From Agarivorans albus (GTDB lineage: Bacteria; Pseudomonadota; Gammaproteobacteria; Enterobacterales; Celerinatantimonadaceae): a DNA stretch of 64,000 bases. Below the pieces are notes generated by a model. It had not been told where the DNA came from and did not search any database. It was given only the letters and a program-made list of their open reading frames with translations. Position numbers and translations under genes: made by a program. Within the stretch, counting starts at the first letter, position 1, and every line of letters begins with the position of its first letter. Location of the stretch: positions 3,094,972 to 3,158,971 of the forward strand of contig NZ_AP023032.1 in NCBI RefSeq assembly GCF_019670105.1. Direction: 5' to 3'. This document shows, piece by piece, positions 27,220 to 35,540 of the stretch.

Positions 27220-28174
27220 CACTAAGTCGGTACTACCTACCGTCAGTCTAGCTATGTTTACCGCGACAGGAGTAGCAAATGCAGTAGATATCGCCAGCAA
27301 CACCTACACCGCTATTAGTTCAATTAACCGTTCGGAGCCTCTTCAAAGCAGTATGGTAGAGCGGACGAGTAATTCAGACTCGAGTTTTACATCAAACGAT
27401 AGCTATGGTTCAGGTGATAGCTATGGCTCAGGTGATAGCTATGGCTCAGGTGATAGCTATGGCTCAGGTGATAGCTATGGCTCAGGTGACAGCTATGGCT
27501 CAGGTGACAGCTATGGCTCAGGCGACAGCTTTGGCTCAGGCGATAGCTTTGACTCAGGCGACAGCTTTGGCTCAGGCGATAGCTTTGACTCAGGCGACAG
27601 CTTTGACTCAGGCGATAGCTTTGGCTCAGGCGACAGCTTTGGCTCAGGCGACAGCTTTGGCTCAGGCGACAGCTTTGGCTCAGGCGATAGCTTTGGCTCA
27701 GGCGATAGCTTTGGATCGGGAGCAGATACTTGCTATTCCATATACGACCAATGTGGCGATGGGAAGCAAATTAGGCACGGTGTCATATACACATACCGAG
27801 ACTTTATTCGAAATGGTTCAAATGACTTCAGCAGCATTGCTCAAGATGTATTTTGTTTCAAACAGCAAAATGGCGTAATTATTGCTCAAAGAACGGAAGA
27901 CTACGGCTATCAACAAACTCCGACTATCATCGTAGGAAAGGTTAATAGTAAGGGGAGAATAAAGCTTAAACTTCATACCGATATATCGGTTAGCGGTGAT
28001 TACCCTGCTAGCATCAACATCAAACCGAAAGTAAATCAAACAGATGGCTCGCAAAGCGGCTCTTGGCAAAATGAAGTAGCTAGTGGTGGTGTTAGAGCAT
28101 ATGTATATTACGACGAAGATGCTACAAACCGGTATTATTCTAATGGTTGTATAGAACTACTCGGTTGGAATTAA
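27209..28174 (+). CDS. Secreted Ser/Asp/Gly tandem-repeat protein
   Basis: No family recognised. Protein of 321 residues with a clear signal peptide (MKFSTKSVLPTVSLAMFTATGVANA), a spacer, 18 hexapeptide repeats at about residues 64-171, and a C-terminal domain of about 150 residues with four Cys (TCYS, DQC, VFCF, NGC) that looks beta-rich. Repeats 1-7 read DSYGSG and repeats 8-18 DSFGSG, with Asp replacing Gly in repeats 9, 11 and 12. A good AAAGGAG ribosome site lies within the end of the upstream gene. Its Ser-rich repeats make it a plausible substrate of that MptE/Maf-like enzyme; this is inference. Confidence 0.8.
   Translation: MKFSTKSVLPTVSLAMFTATGVANAVDIASNTYTAISSINRSEPLQSSMVERTSNSDSSFTSNDSYGSGDSYGSGDSYGSGDSYGSGDSYGSGDSYGSGDSYGSGDSFGSGDSFDSGDSFGSGDSFDSGDSFDSGDSFGSGDSFGSGDSFGSGDSFGSGDSFGSGDSFGSGADTCYSIYDQCGDGKQIRHGVIYTYRDFIRNGSNDFSSIAQDVFCFKQQNGVIIAQRTEDYGYQQTPTIIVGKVNSKGRIKLKLHTDISVSGDYPASINIKPKVNQTDGSQSGSWQNEVASGGVRAYVYYDEDATNRYYSNGCIELLGWN
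27398..27721 (+). repeat. 18 x 18-bp coding tandem repeat
   Basis: Eighteen contiguous units of exactly 18 bp (324 bp), consensus GATAGCTTTGGCTCAGGC. Units differ only at a few sites (GAT/GAC, TAT/TTT, GGC/GAC, GGT/GGC). No unit breaks the frame. Variants are clustered along the array, suggesting growth by slippage or unequal recombination. Confidence 0.97.
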
Positions 28175-28254
28175 AAGTACACTCAGTACGTAATGATCCC
28201 CTATGCAGCTAAAACTGCTAAGAGTAAAAGAATTTACTCATTCAATTAAGGACA

Positions 28255-28289
28255 AAGCAATAAAGGTTTACCGCAAACCTTTATTGCTT
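28255..28289. terminator. 15-bp perfect inverted repeat between convergent genes
   Basis: AAGCAATAAAGGTTT and its exact reverse complement flank a 5-nt loop, between the repeat-protein gene and the convergent TRAP permease gene. The stem is strong but lacks a clean T-tract on either strand. A two-way terminator is the simplest reading. Confidence 0.6.
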
Positions 28290-28317
28290 CAATGACTAAA
28301 CCTCAAATAATAAGCAT

Positions 28318-30402
28318 TTAAGATAAACGCCACTCACTTGCTCGCTTACCGCCACGTCCAATATAAAACACCGCTGCCAATAAGCTAACTAAGGCCGCAA
28401 TCTGCCAAGCCATCGCGATGGGGCTTAACAATACAAGCGCTATTACCGCTAGGGCTGCGCGCTCCCAATGCTTTAGCTGACGTTTTTGCCAACCTTGCAT
28501 AACCAAAGTAAAGGCATATAAACCCGGTAAAGCAAAAATAAACACTTGAAAAGCAGCTAGCCAGTCTCCTTGAGCAAGCGGCGTATAAGCAAACAATATC
28601 GGGATGATGTACAGGCCTTTGGCAATCTTCCATGATGTAAAGCCCGTTGCCATTGGAGGAGATTTAGCGATCGCAGCAGCAGTAAAGGTACACAAACAAA
28701 CTGGCGGGGTAACGTTACTGTCTTGAGAGAGCCAGAAAATGACTAAATGTGCCGCTAATAGCAACATAGATAACTGATTTTCATCAAGTAGCATTGGCCG
28801 CAGTAAGGCCATCATTTCATCAGGCATATCGTTTATTAATGCTTGGGCTTCGGCAACACTCATCGCACCTTGCTCTGGACTAACCCCAACCAACATTAGA
28901 ATAGCTTGCACATCTGCACTCAGAGCACCTGAGCTTAAAGCGTTCACTAGCTCTACATTAGCCATTAATTGTAATAACGCCGGAGCAGACAAAGTAGCCA
29001 ACACAATATAAGAAGCGGTTACTGGCAGCCCCATGCCTAGCACTAAAGATGCTACAGCAACCAGCAGCAGCGCCACCAGCAAACTCCCACCAGACCATTC
29101 GGTAATCATCAAGGAAAAAGTATTGCCGATACCAGCAGTGGCAATCACATTAACAACCAAGCCTACTGAACATAACAGTACTGCGGTTACCACCATATTG
29201 CGCGAACCCAGCGCGAAGGCATCAGCAATTGCCGCTAGCCCCATTTTGTTTGGGGTAAACCATGAGCTCACAATCACCGCGATAATTGCAATAACAGCTG
29301 CGTAAGTGGGTGTATAGCCCATTACCAGTAATACAATCAACAAGGTAACCGGCACAATAAACGACAAGCCCTCACGCATCACCATAGGTAGCAGAGGAGG
29401 AGCTTGTTCCATAGTTCGAGTTAACCCCGCTTTATAAGATTCTGTTCTCACATAAAAAACCAGCGATGCAAAATACAAAATAGCCGGAAGAATACTCACC
29501 ATCACAATGGTGCTATAAGGAATTTGTGTGTAACTAGCCATGACAAAAGCCCCTGCCCCCATTATTGGCGGCACAATTTGCCCACCAGTAGAAGCCGATG
29601 CTTCTACCGCAGCAGCAAACCGCGGGCTAAAGCCTGCGTTTTTCATCAAGGGAATAGTCACAACGCCAGTAGACGCAGTGTTGGCAACAGCGCTGCCAGA
29701 AATAGTGCCAGTAAGTCCAGATGCAATTATGGCCACTATTCCTGGCCCACCAACCAAGCGGCTAGCAATACTTTTAGACAAATGAATAACAAAATCACCC
29801 GCGCCAGAGCGCAGCAAAAAAGCGCCGAACAGGATAAACATGAAGACAAAACTTGCAGAAATTCGCGCGATATTGCCAAAAATAGCATCATCGCCATAAA
29901 TGCTTCTAAACAGCAATGTCTCTAAGCTCAGTCCCTTGAACTGAAAGACACCCGGGACAAAATTCCCCCACCAGGCGAGATAGGAGATGGCAGTTACAAT
30001 TAAGATAGGAATCACCCAGCCAGTGGCTCGACGGGTCATATCAATTGCCCCCAAAATCACCAACGAGCCACATAACCAATCTAAGGGGACTAAGCGCACA
30101 CCTCGTTCATAAATGAGGTCTTCCGCGAACAATAGATATATCGCCGAAAAGGCAATAGCCAGCACCCACAATTTGTCCAGAATGGCCAAATGGCGCTGCA
30201 AACTTAATGGTTTTAATAAGCCACACAACAAAATAAAACCAGCAAAATGAAGAATGTTTTGCTGTAGCACGGCAATATCCGCAAAAATATTAAAGTAGAC
30301 ATGCGCCAAACTAATAATAATGCCTAAAACGTATATTAGAGGTACAGCACGAGTATCTTCAATTTCTTGGCGAATACTGTCAGGTACGGCATTCCATTGC
30401 AT
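28318..30402 (-). CDS. TRAP transporter, fused 4TM/12TM permease
   Basis: Fused DctQ-DctM inner-membrane permease of 694 residues for a sodium-driven TRAP importer of the TAXI type. The DctM part shows GLTGTISGSAVANTASTGVVTIPLMKNAGF and ASASTGGQIVPPIMGAGAFVMASYT, the conserved substrate-path loops. It works with the receptor encoded immediately upstream, separated by a 58-bp gap containing a hairpin. Substrates of TAXI transporters are mostly dicarboxylates or glutamate-like compounds; here it is unknown. Confidence 0.93.
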   Translation of the reverse strand: MQWNAVPDSIRQEIEDTRAVPLIYVLGIIISLAHVYFNIFADIAVLQQNILHFAGFILLCGLLKPLSLQRHLAILDKLWVLAIAFSAIYLLFAEDLIYERGVRLVPLDWLCGSLVILGAIDMTRRATGWVIPILIVTAISYLAWWGNFVPGVFQFKGLSLETLLFRSIYGDDAIFGNIARISASFVFMFILFGAFLLRSGAGDFVIHLSKSIASRLVGGPGIVAIIASGLTGTISGSAVANTASTGVVTIPLMKNAGFSPRFAAAVEASASTGGQIVPPIMGAGAFVMASYTQIPYSTIVMVSILPAILYFASLVFYVRTESYKAGLTRTMEQAPPLLPMVMREGLSFIVPVTLLIVLLVMGYTPTYAAVIAIIAVIVSSWFTPNKMGLAAIADAFALGSRNMVVTAVLLCSVGLVVNVIATAGIGNTFSLMITEWSGGSLLVALLLVAVASLVLGMGLPVTASYIVLATLSAPALLQLMANVELVNALSSGALSADVQAILMLVGVSPEQGAMSVAEAQALINDMPDEMMALLRPMLLDENQLSMLLLAAHLVIFWLSQDSNVTPPVCLCTFTAAAIAKSPPMATGFTSWKIAKGLYIIPILFAYTPLAQGDWLAAFQVFIFALPGLYAFTLVMQGWQKRQLKHWERAALAVIALVLLSPIAMAWQIAALVSLLAAVFYIGRGGKRASEWRLS

Positions 30403-30431
30403 AGTGATGAATCCTGAGGAGAATAAAGGAG

Positions 30432-30453
30432 ACCTAGACCCGAAGGCCTAGGT
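30432..30453 (-). promoter_or_regulatory. Intercistronic hairpin in the TRAP operon
   Basis: Minus-strand RNA would form a 9-bp stem (ACCTAGGCC/GGTCTAGGT, one G-U pair) closed by a TTCG tetraloop, between the receptor stop and the permease ribosome site. No T-tract follows, so an mRNA-stabilising or processing element, giving more receptor than permease, is more likely than a terminator. Confidence 0.6.
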
Positions 30454-30460
30454 GAAAAAA

Positions 30461-31465
30461 CTATTGTGCAACTAAGTTATCGGGAATGTTTAAACCTGCT
30501 TCACGGTAGTAACGTGCGGCACCGGGATGCAATGGAGCAGGTAAACCCGCTAATGCCTTATCTAAGGCCATTGCATTGGTCGCTTTATGAATAGCTTGTA
30601 AAAAGCCTAAGTTTTCATAAATGGTTTTGGTAAGTAAATAGACAAACTCCTCGTCTACATCTGCATGCACTGCTAAAAAGTTAGGCTGCGCCATGGTGTT
30701 CCAATCTTTATCAAGATTTGGATAAGTACCCGCTGGAATAACATAACGCGTCCACAGACCTAAGCCACCGTTAGCTTTTTCCATTTGCTCATCGGTTACA
30801 TCTAATGGGCTCACATCCTTTGCCGCTGCGGCAAACAGTTTGGTTACAGCCCCTGTTGGTGCGCCGGCAGGAGTATTAATGGCTTCTACTTGCCCATTTT
30901 GTAGCGCTTCTGCGGAAGGACCATAACCAGCAGAAAACAGCTCCATTTGTTTATCAATATCTACGCCTAAGTTACCTAGCAAAAAGCGGTTAGAACCAAT
31001 GGTGCCAGAGTTCTTTTTACCTAAAGCGACTTTTTTACCCACTAAGGCCATTAAGTCACTTAGATCACCATTTTTAGCATGCTCATTTTTAACCACAAAC
31101 TGCTCTACGTTTTGCCACAACATGGTGATTGAACGTAAATGAGTTTGCTTGCCTTCTTTCTCTAAGGGGCCACTGCCATTCACCGCATAAGAACCATATA
31201 AACCTTGAAGAATGGCAAATTGAGCTTCTTTATCACGTAGCAATTTAATATTTTCGCCCGAACCAGCTGAGTTTATAGCAGACACACTCACCTTGTGTTT
31301 TGGCTGAATTTTCACCTTAGTTAACGTTGCCAGCGCAACACCAACCGGATAGTAAGTACCGCCAGTACTGGCGGTAGCCAAAAGGTAGTTTGTCCCCGTG
31401 TCGGCCTGTACTGAAAAAGATAAAGCACTAGTGATTAGCGCAACCTTGCATAACCAATGACGCAT
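30461..31465 (-). CDS. TAXI-family TRAP transporter solute receptor
   Basis: Periplasmic binding protein of 334 residues that captures the substrate and delivers it to the fused TRAP permease. The signal peptide (MRHWLCKVALITSALSFSVQA) is followed by the TAXI opening LLATASTGGTYYPVGVALATL and the conserved SAGSGENIKLLRDKEAQFAILQG. The ATG at 31465 has AAGGAGAG upstream; an in-frame extension would put 15 polar residues before the signal peptide and is rejected. First gene of the two-gene operon. Confidence 0.93.
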   Translation of the reverse strand: MRHWLCKVALITSALSFSVQADTGTNYLLATASTGGTYYPVGVALATLTKVKIQPKHKVSVSAINSAGSGENIKLLRDKEAQFAILQGLYGSYAVNGSGPLEKEGKQTHLRSITMLWQNVEQFVVKNEHAKNGDLSDLMALVGKKVALGKKNSGTIGSNRFLLGNLGVDIDKQMELFSAGYGPSAEALQNGQVEAINTPAGAPTGAVTKLFAAAAKDVSPLDVTDEQMEKANGGLGLWTRYVIPAGTYPNLDKDWNTMAQPNFLAVHADVDEEFVYLLTKTIYENLGFLQAIHKATNAMALDKALAGLPAPLHPGAARYYREAGLNIPDNLVAQ

Positions 31466-31626
31466 GATGTTACTCTCCTTAGTAAACAGCCCTGCTAGCG
31501 CTAGAGCCAAACAAATAGCTAATTAGTCAATCATAATGATTTTATTGAATTTTCATCCTAGACACAGTTGCAAGCATTAACAAGTTATTAACAAGCCTAG
31601 TAAGACTAAAGTTGCAACCTTAAGGC

Positions 31627-32346
31627 TTAATAGAAGTATTTTTGATAGAGCTGTTGAAAAGCTTCGGTTTCTCTTACTTGCGCAAGTGCATGTTGAAACC
31701 TGGCTAATTGTTGCTGGCTAATTGAGCGATTGAAAGCAAAGCAGTAATCATTTTCAAACAGAGTGTATAAAGGCTTAAAGCTAGACTGATGCCCTTCCAA
31801 GCTTTGTTCAGTTAACGCCATCAAATCCACTCTTCGCAGCGCTAACAATTTAAAAGCTTGCTCAACACTCTTCACCGGCACCAGCTCGGCGGAAAAATCA
31901 GATTTAGTTAAAAATCCGTCAATGGCTTGTCCCTTCATAATCGCAATTTTTAAGTTTTCAGCATCCTTTAAAGAGCTGATCTCAAGCTTGCTATCACTTA
32001 AACCATAAAACTTTCCGCGACTCACGTTGATCGGGCACGCCCATTCAAACTTATTTTTTCGCGGCTCAGTTTTAATTGTTGAAAATAAAACGGTATAGGC
32101 TTGTTGTTGCAAGGTGGCGTAACCACGCGTCCATGGAACAATTTTCACCTTTGGCGCAGGACTATTTAGCTGGGCAAATATAAGTGTCAGTAATTCAACA
32201 GAAAAGCCAGCCGCTTGTCCGTCTTCAACATAGTTATAAGGAAAAAATTCTTCACTGTAATAGTCTAATTGCTCAAGCGTGCGGGCGCTCAGTTGGCTAC
32301 AACAAAGCAAGCTCAGTATGAATACAACAAGTTTAAAACCTAGCAA
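31627..32346 (-). CDS. Periplasmic amino-acid-type substrate-binding protein
   Basis: Type-2 periplasmic binding fold of about 239 residues, SBP_bac_3 type. After a signal peptide ending near SQLSA come YYSEEFFPYNYVEDGQAAGFSVELLTLIFAQL and PWTRGYATLQQQAYTVLFSTIKTEPRKNKFEW, a pattern seen in orphan binding proteins of marine gammaproteobacteria. No ABC transporter genes are adjacent. I use the TTG at 32346 because a perfect AGGAGG lies 7 nt upstream and the resulting N-terminus is a normal signal peptide; the longer ATG frame adds a polar leader with no ribosome site. Confidence 0.8.
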   Translation of the reverse strand: MLGFKLVVFILSLLCCSQLSARTLEQLDYYSEEFFPYNYVEDGQAAGFSVELLTLIFAQLNSPAPKVKIVPWTRGYATLQQQAYTVLFSTIKTEPRKNKFEWACPINVSRGKFYGLSDSKLEISSLKDAENLKIAIMKGQAIDGFLTKSDFSAELVPVKSVEQAFKLLALRRVDLMALTEQSLEGHQSSFKPLYTLFENDYCFAFNRSISQQQLARFQHALAQVRETEAFQQLYQKYFY

Positions 32347-32477
32347 ATAAGGTCCTCCTCTTGAGATAAAGATTGAGTAAGTATCGCGGCTTTCATTCAC
32401 ATTAAAGCGTCAACTATGGCGCTCACCAGCAACTACAAGTACACTTCTCTCTCACTTAATCGATAGAGTATTAACTT

Positions 32478-33182
32478 TTGCGTTTTTATCGACTGTGCTG
32501 CGCGGCGCTTATGGCTTGCTGCAGCTTTTCACTGTTTGCCAGCAATTGGTCTGAGTCGTCTTCACTACCAGCGAGTAAACGGTCGATTAAACAAGTAATT
32601 AACACTTACCATAACGATAGTCTAAAGCGACTATTGCCGCTATTTGTAGCTGCAAAAGTGGATTACCCACCACAAAAAATCACCTTATTGGCCAGCAAGC
32701 GCTCACGCAGATTAGAGTTATGGGCCGATTCTGGGGAGGGATATAAGTACATTCATACCTATTGGATACGCCATGCAAGCGGAACCGCGGGCCCCAAATT
32801 ACGTGAAGGTGATTTACAGGTTCCAGAAGGTATCTATGAAATTGAAGGCTTAAACCCTAACAGTAAATTCCATTTATCGATGAAGCTGAACTATCCCAAT
32901 AGCTTTGATTTAGCCATGGCCAAAAAAGAGCAACGCCATCAACCCGGTTCCAATATATTTATTCACGGTAAAACATCCTCGGTTGGCTGTTTAGCTATGG
33001 GGGACCAAGCTATAGAAGATTTGTTTGTACTGGTTGAACGCATTGGACCGGGCAACAGCCAGGTTGTTATTGCCCCGCATGACCCAAGGCTATTACCGCT
33101 GTTCCCAGTACCAGATCATCTTCCAGAGTGGACCGCCGAGCTATATCAACAAATTCAACAACAATTTGAACAATTTAAGTAA
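32478..33182 (+). CDS. YafK/DpaA-like L,D-transpeptidase-family protein
   Basis: Exported protein of 234 residues with a YkuD catalytic domain. The motif is H163-GKTSSVG-C171 in NIFIHGKTSSVGCLAMGD, with C171 the nucleophile. The upstream block GTAGPKLREGDLQVPEGIYEIEGLNPNSKFHLSM is typical of the YafK/DpaA branch, whose E. coli member releases Braun lipoprotein from peptidoglycan rather than making cross-links. The apparent start is TTG at 32478 with no strong ribosome site. It is divergent from the binding-protein gene. Confidence 0.88.
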   Translation: MRFYRLCCAALMACCSFSLFASNWSESSSLPASKRSIKQVINTYHNDSLKRLLPLFVAAKVDYPPQKITLLASKRSRRLELWADSGEGYKYIHTYWIRHASGTAGPKLREGDLQVPEGIYEIEGLNPNSKFHLSMKLNYPNSFDLAMAKKEQRHQPGSNIFIHGKTSSVGCLAMGDQAIEDLFVLVERIGPGNSQVVIAPHDPRLLPLFPVPDHLPEWTAELYQQIQQQFEQFK

Positions 33183-33231
33183 TGCGTTAGGCTAGAGGAA
33201 AGTAATAACAACCAAGTAGGAGAAGCTGTAA

Positions 33232-33624
33232 ATGCCAATCGTGCATATTCGCTCCTTAGCCTTACCCAACGCCATTGATATGCCTAGCCTACTAGATAAG
33301 CTGGCCAATGCTTTTGCCCAACAAGCCAAGATTCAACTAGAGCACATAAGCATAGAATGGAATTACATTCATCCGGGCCACTACTTTGTAAACCAACAAG
33401 TTCACCACCAGCAACAAGCTAATCAGCCGCCACTCATGGTTGAACTGTTTATCCCCGATGTACATAGTGATAAGCGCCAACAACAACTTGTTAGTGTTTT
33501 AGCTAAGGTAATCCATCAACATAGCCATATTGCCTTAGATAACATTTTTGTCTCTCTGAGGGTGGCTCAATCAGGCAGCATTTTTGATAATGGACGCATT
33601 GTTACTTGGCCTAAGAAAGGCTAA
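33232..33624 (+). CDS. DUF1904-like protein, tautomerase-like
   Basis: Small protein of 130 residues starting MPIVHIRSLALP. Proline follows the initiator Met, as in 4-oxalocrotonate tautomerase-like enzymes where Pro1 is catalytic, and the overall pattern matches DUF1904. The reaction is unknown. A ribosome site (TAGGAGAAG) precedes the ATG by about 6 nt. The 49-bp gap to the transpeptidase gene suggests a short operon. It ends converging with the histidine-kinase gene, overlapping by 4 bp. Confidence 0.7.
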   Translation: MPIVHIRSLALPNAIDMPSLLDKLANAFAQQAKIQLEHISIEWNYIHPGHYFVNQQVHHQQQANQPPLMVELFIPDVHSDKRQQQLVSVLAKVIHQHSHIALDNIFVSLRVAQSGSIFDNGRIVTWPKKG

Positions 33625-35540
33625 GCAGCGTGATGTTGGCCATACTCGCGCGGTAAGCGAATGGTAAAACCCAAACCTTGAGGTTCCGCATTAAAGGTTT
33701 CTACGCTACCTAGCAAGTGTTGATGAACCAAGTTGTATACTTGATTTAGACCTAAACCCACATTTCCAGAACTGCGGCCAGTGGTATAAAAAGGATTGAA
33801 AATAAGGTTTATATCTTCGTTAGATACTCCGCTGCCATTATCTTGATAATTAATTTCTACCATTTCTTGGTTAGCATCAATATCCACCTTCACATGTGGA
33901 TAAGCATGACTAGCAAAACCATGTTGAATGGAGTTATCAATAAGGCAAGACAATACCAGCTCTAGCGCCCGTTGATTCACCAGCATACTTGGATTACTAC
34001 CAGAAACACTTAATTGAACATGTAAATCGCTAAAGGGCTGCAAGAACATCTGCAACTGCTGCTCAAGCCAGGTTTTCAAATTAAGTCGTTGCAGACTTGA
34101 ATCTATATCACTGCCCGCTAAGGCTTTAAAGGTGTTCACTAGGGCCGCTGAGCGCTGTAAGCTACTCTCAAGTAACTTCCCACCTTCAATACCTTGATCC
34201 AGCATAGCTTCCAGCTCTGAACGTGCTAAGGAGCCATCTTTAAGTTGCTGCCCTATGCTCTGATAGTTGCTGATTAACTGAGATGCTGCCGTAATGCCCA
34301 CACCTAAAGGCGTATTAAGTTCATGAGCCATACCCGCAACTAAGCCACCTAATGCGGCCATTTTTTCTTTTTCTACAAGCTCTAGCTGGGTATCGTTTAG
34401 TTTCGCTAGAGTATGCTGCAAAGTATGATTAGCCTGCTCTAACTCTTGAGTTCGCTCTGCTACCCGTTGCTCTAACTGCTCCTGATCGCTGATAACTTTT
34501 GCCGCCATGCTTTTAAGCAAGCCCCCAACCTGATTAAACTCATCATAGGCCAGCGAGGGAACCTTAGTATCGTAGCGCCCCTTCGAGTAATTACTTACCA
34601 AGCGACTTAAGTGCTCTAAAGGCTCAATAATTCTGCGCGTCATCGCTAAAGCAATAACGGCCACCAATACAAACACAACCAACAACACAATCACCACATT
34701 TGATTGGCGCTCCACCAACAACCCCCAAAGTGAGCGACTTTGTGCACTCAACGATAGTGAGAGGGGTTCTGCCATTTGGCTTAAATCCAAATCGACATCT
34801 ATGTAAAATCGTCTTTTAGGTGGCTCTCCCTTAGAGCCTTTAAACAATAAGCGCTGTGAATGAAATAACTCTAAGGAGCCTTGCTGAGAAATTCGTGAAG
34901 CCGCTTCGCGCCAAATCGACTGCATAGGTACAAAAACCACTAAAGCGCCCACTTGCTGGCTATCTTGAATGGCATTTAGATTTTTCTGCAACAGTGGCTG
35001 CATAAAAAGCAGACCCGAATCGCTATCTATATCATCAATACCAGTCACTAGCTGTGCAAATTCGGAATCTTGATAAACTTCAATTAATGCTTCTTTGCTG
35101 CCTTCTTTGACTTGTTGATTTAAGCGTTGAATCGCTGCGTAATGCACCTGTAAGTCCAGTATCTCAGCCTGCAAAGGCGCGCCTTCAATAATTTGTCCTT
35201 CTAAATCGACAATATAAATCGCGGAAGCCCAGCTGTTTTGCTGAAGTACCTCACTAATAAGTTGGTTAGAGTGGAAGCCAAAAATGGCAGAGGTTGGTGT
35301 AAGCACTACATCGTTAACTTGGGCTAGGCTTTGTAAATCCAGTAGCAACTGCCTTACTTGGTACTGAATATTTTGCGCGATATTGTTGGCTTTTAGGTAC
35401 AAAGTTTGCGTAACAGCTTGTTGATCTTGTTCTGAGATTTGCTTAAGAAGAAAAGAACCAATGAGTATACTGGGCAATAAAGCCCCTAACAGAATACTAA
35501 GCGCTAATGTTGTTCTCAGCTGATTGGCTTTTATCATCAT
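33621..35540 (-). CDS. Membrane sensor histidine kinase
   Basis: Protein of 639 residues: helix 10-33, a large periplasmic sensor region (34-280), helix about 281-301, HAMP, a coiled coil (350-395), and a kinase core. The phospho-acceptor is H406 in VAGMAHELNTPLG. The N box is LIDNSIQHG (533-541), G1 DNGSG (567-571), F box FNPFYT (581-586) and G2 GNVGLGLN (592-599). No receiver domain is attached and no response regulator is encoded nearby. It overlaps the upstream binding-protein gene by 4 bp (ATGA), so the sensed ligand is probably delivered by that protein. Confidence 0.92.
   Translation of the reverse strand: MMIKANQLRTTLALSILLGALLPSILIGSFLLKQISEQDQQAVTQTLYLKANNIAQNIQYQVRQLLLDLQSLAQVNDVVLTPTSAIFGFHSNQLISEVLQQNSWASAIYIVDLEGQIIEGAPLQAEILDLQVHYAAIQRLNQQVKEGSKEALIEVYQDSEFAQLVTGIDDIDSDSGLLFMQPLLQKNLNAIQDSQQVGALVVFVPMQSIWREAASRISQQGSLELFHSQRLLFKGSKGEPPKRRFYIDVDLDLSQMAEPLSLSLSAQSRSLWGLLVERQSNVVIVLLVVFVLVAVIALAMTRRIIEPLEHLSRLVSNYSKGRYDTKVPSLAYDEFNQVGGLLKSMAAKVISDQEQLEQRVAERTQELEQANHTLQHTLAKLNDTQLELVEKEKMAALGGLVAGMAHELNTPLGVGITAASQLISNYQSIGQQLKDGSLARSELEAMLDQGIEGGKLLESSLQRSAALVNTFKALAGSDIDSSLQRLNLKTWLEQQLQMFLQPFSDLHVQLSVSGSNPSMLVNQRALELVLSCLIDNSIQHGFASHAYPHVKVDIDANQEMVEINYQDNGSGVSNEDINLIFNPFYTTGRSSGNVGLGLNQVYNLVHQHLLGSVETFNAEPQGLGFTIRLPREYGQHHAA

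Noticed and set aside
27398-27721. Regular short repeats resembling a CRISPR array
   Set aside because: Units are contiguous 18-mers with no spacers, are in frame within a signal-peptide protein, and no cas genes are present.
27405-27878. A second long open frame (about 157 residues, MAQVIA/ALAQAT repeats) through the 18-bp tandem array
   Set aside because: Because the unit length is a multiple of three, any frame without a stop in one unit stays open through the array. It has no ribosome site and loses sense after the repeats; it is a shadow of the DSYGSG frame.
23577-28300. A genomic island inserted at tRNA-Ser
   Set aside because: No integrase, no direct repeat of the tRNA 3' end and no attachment site were found; the A/T-rich gene pair alone is not enough to claim an island.
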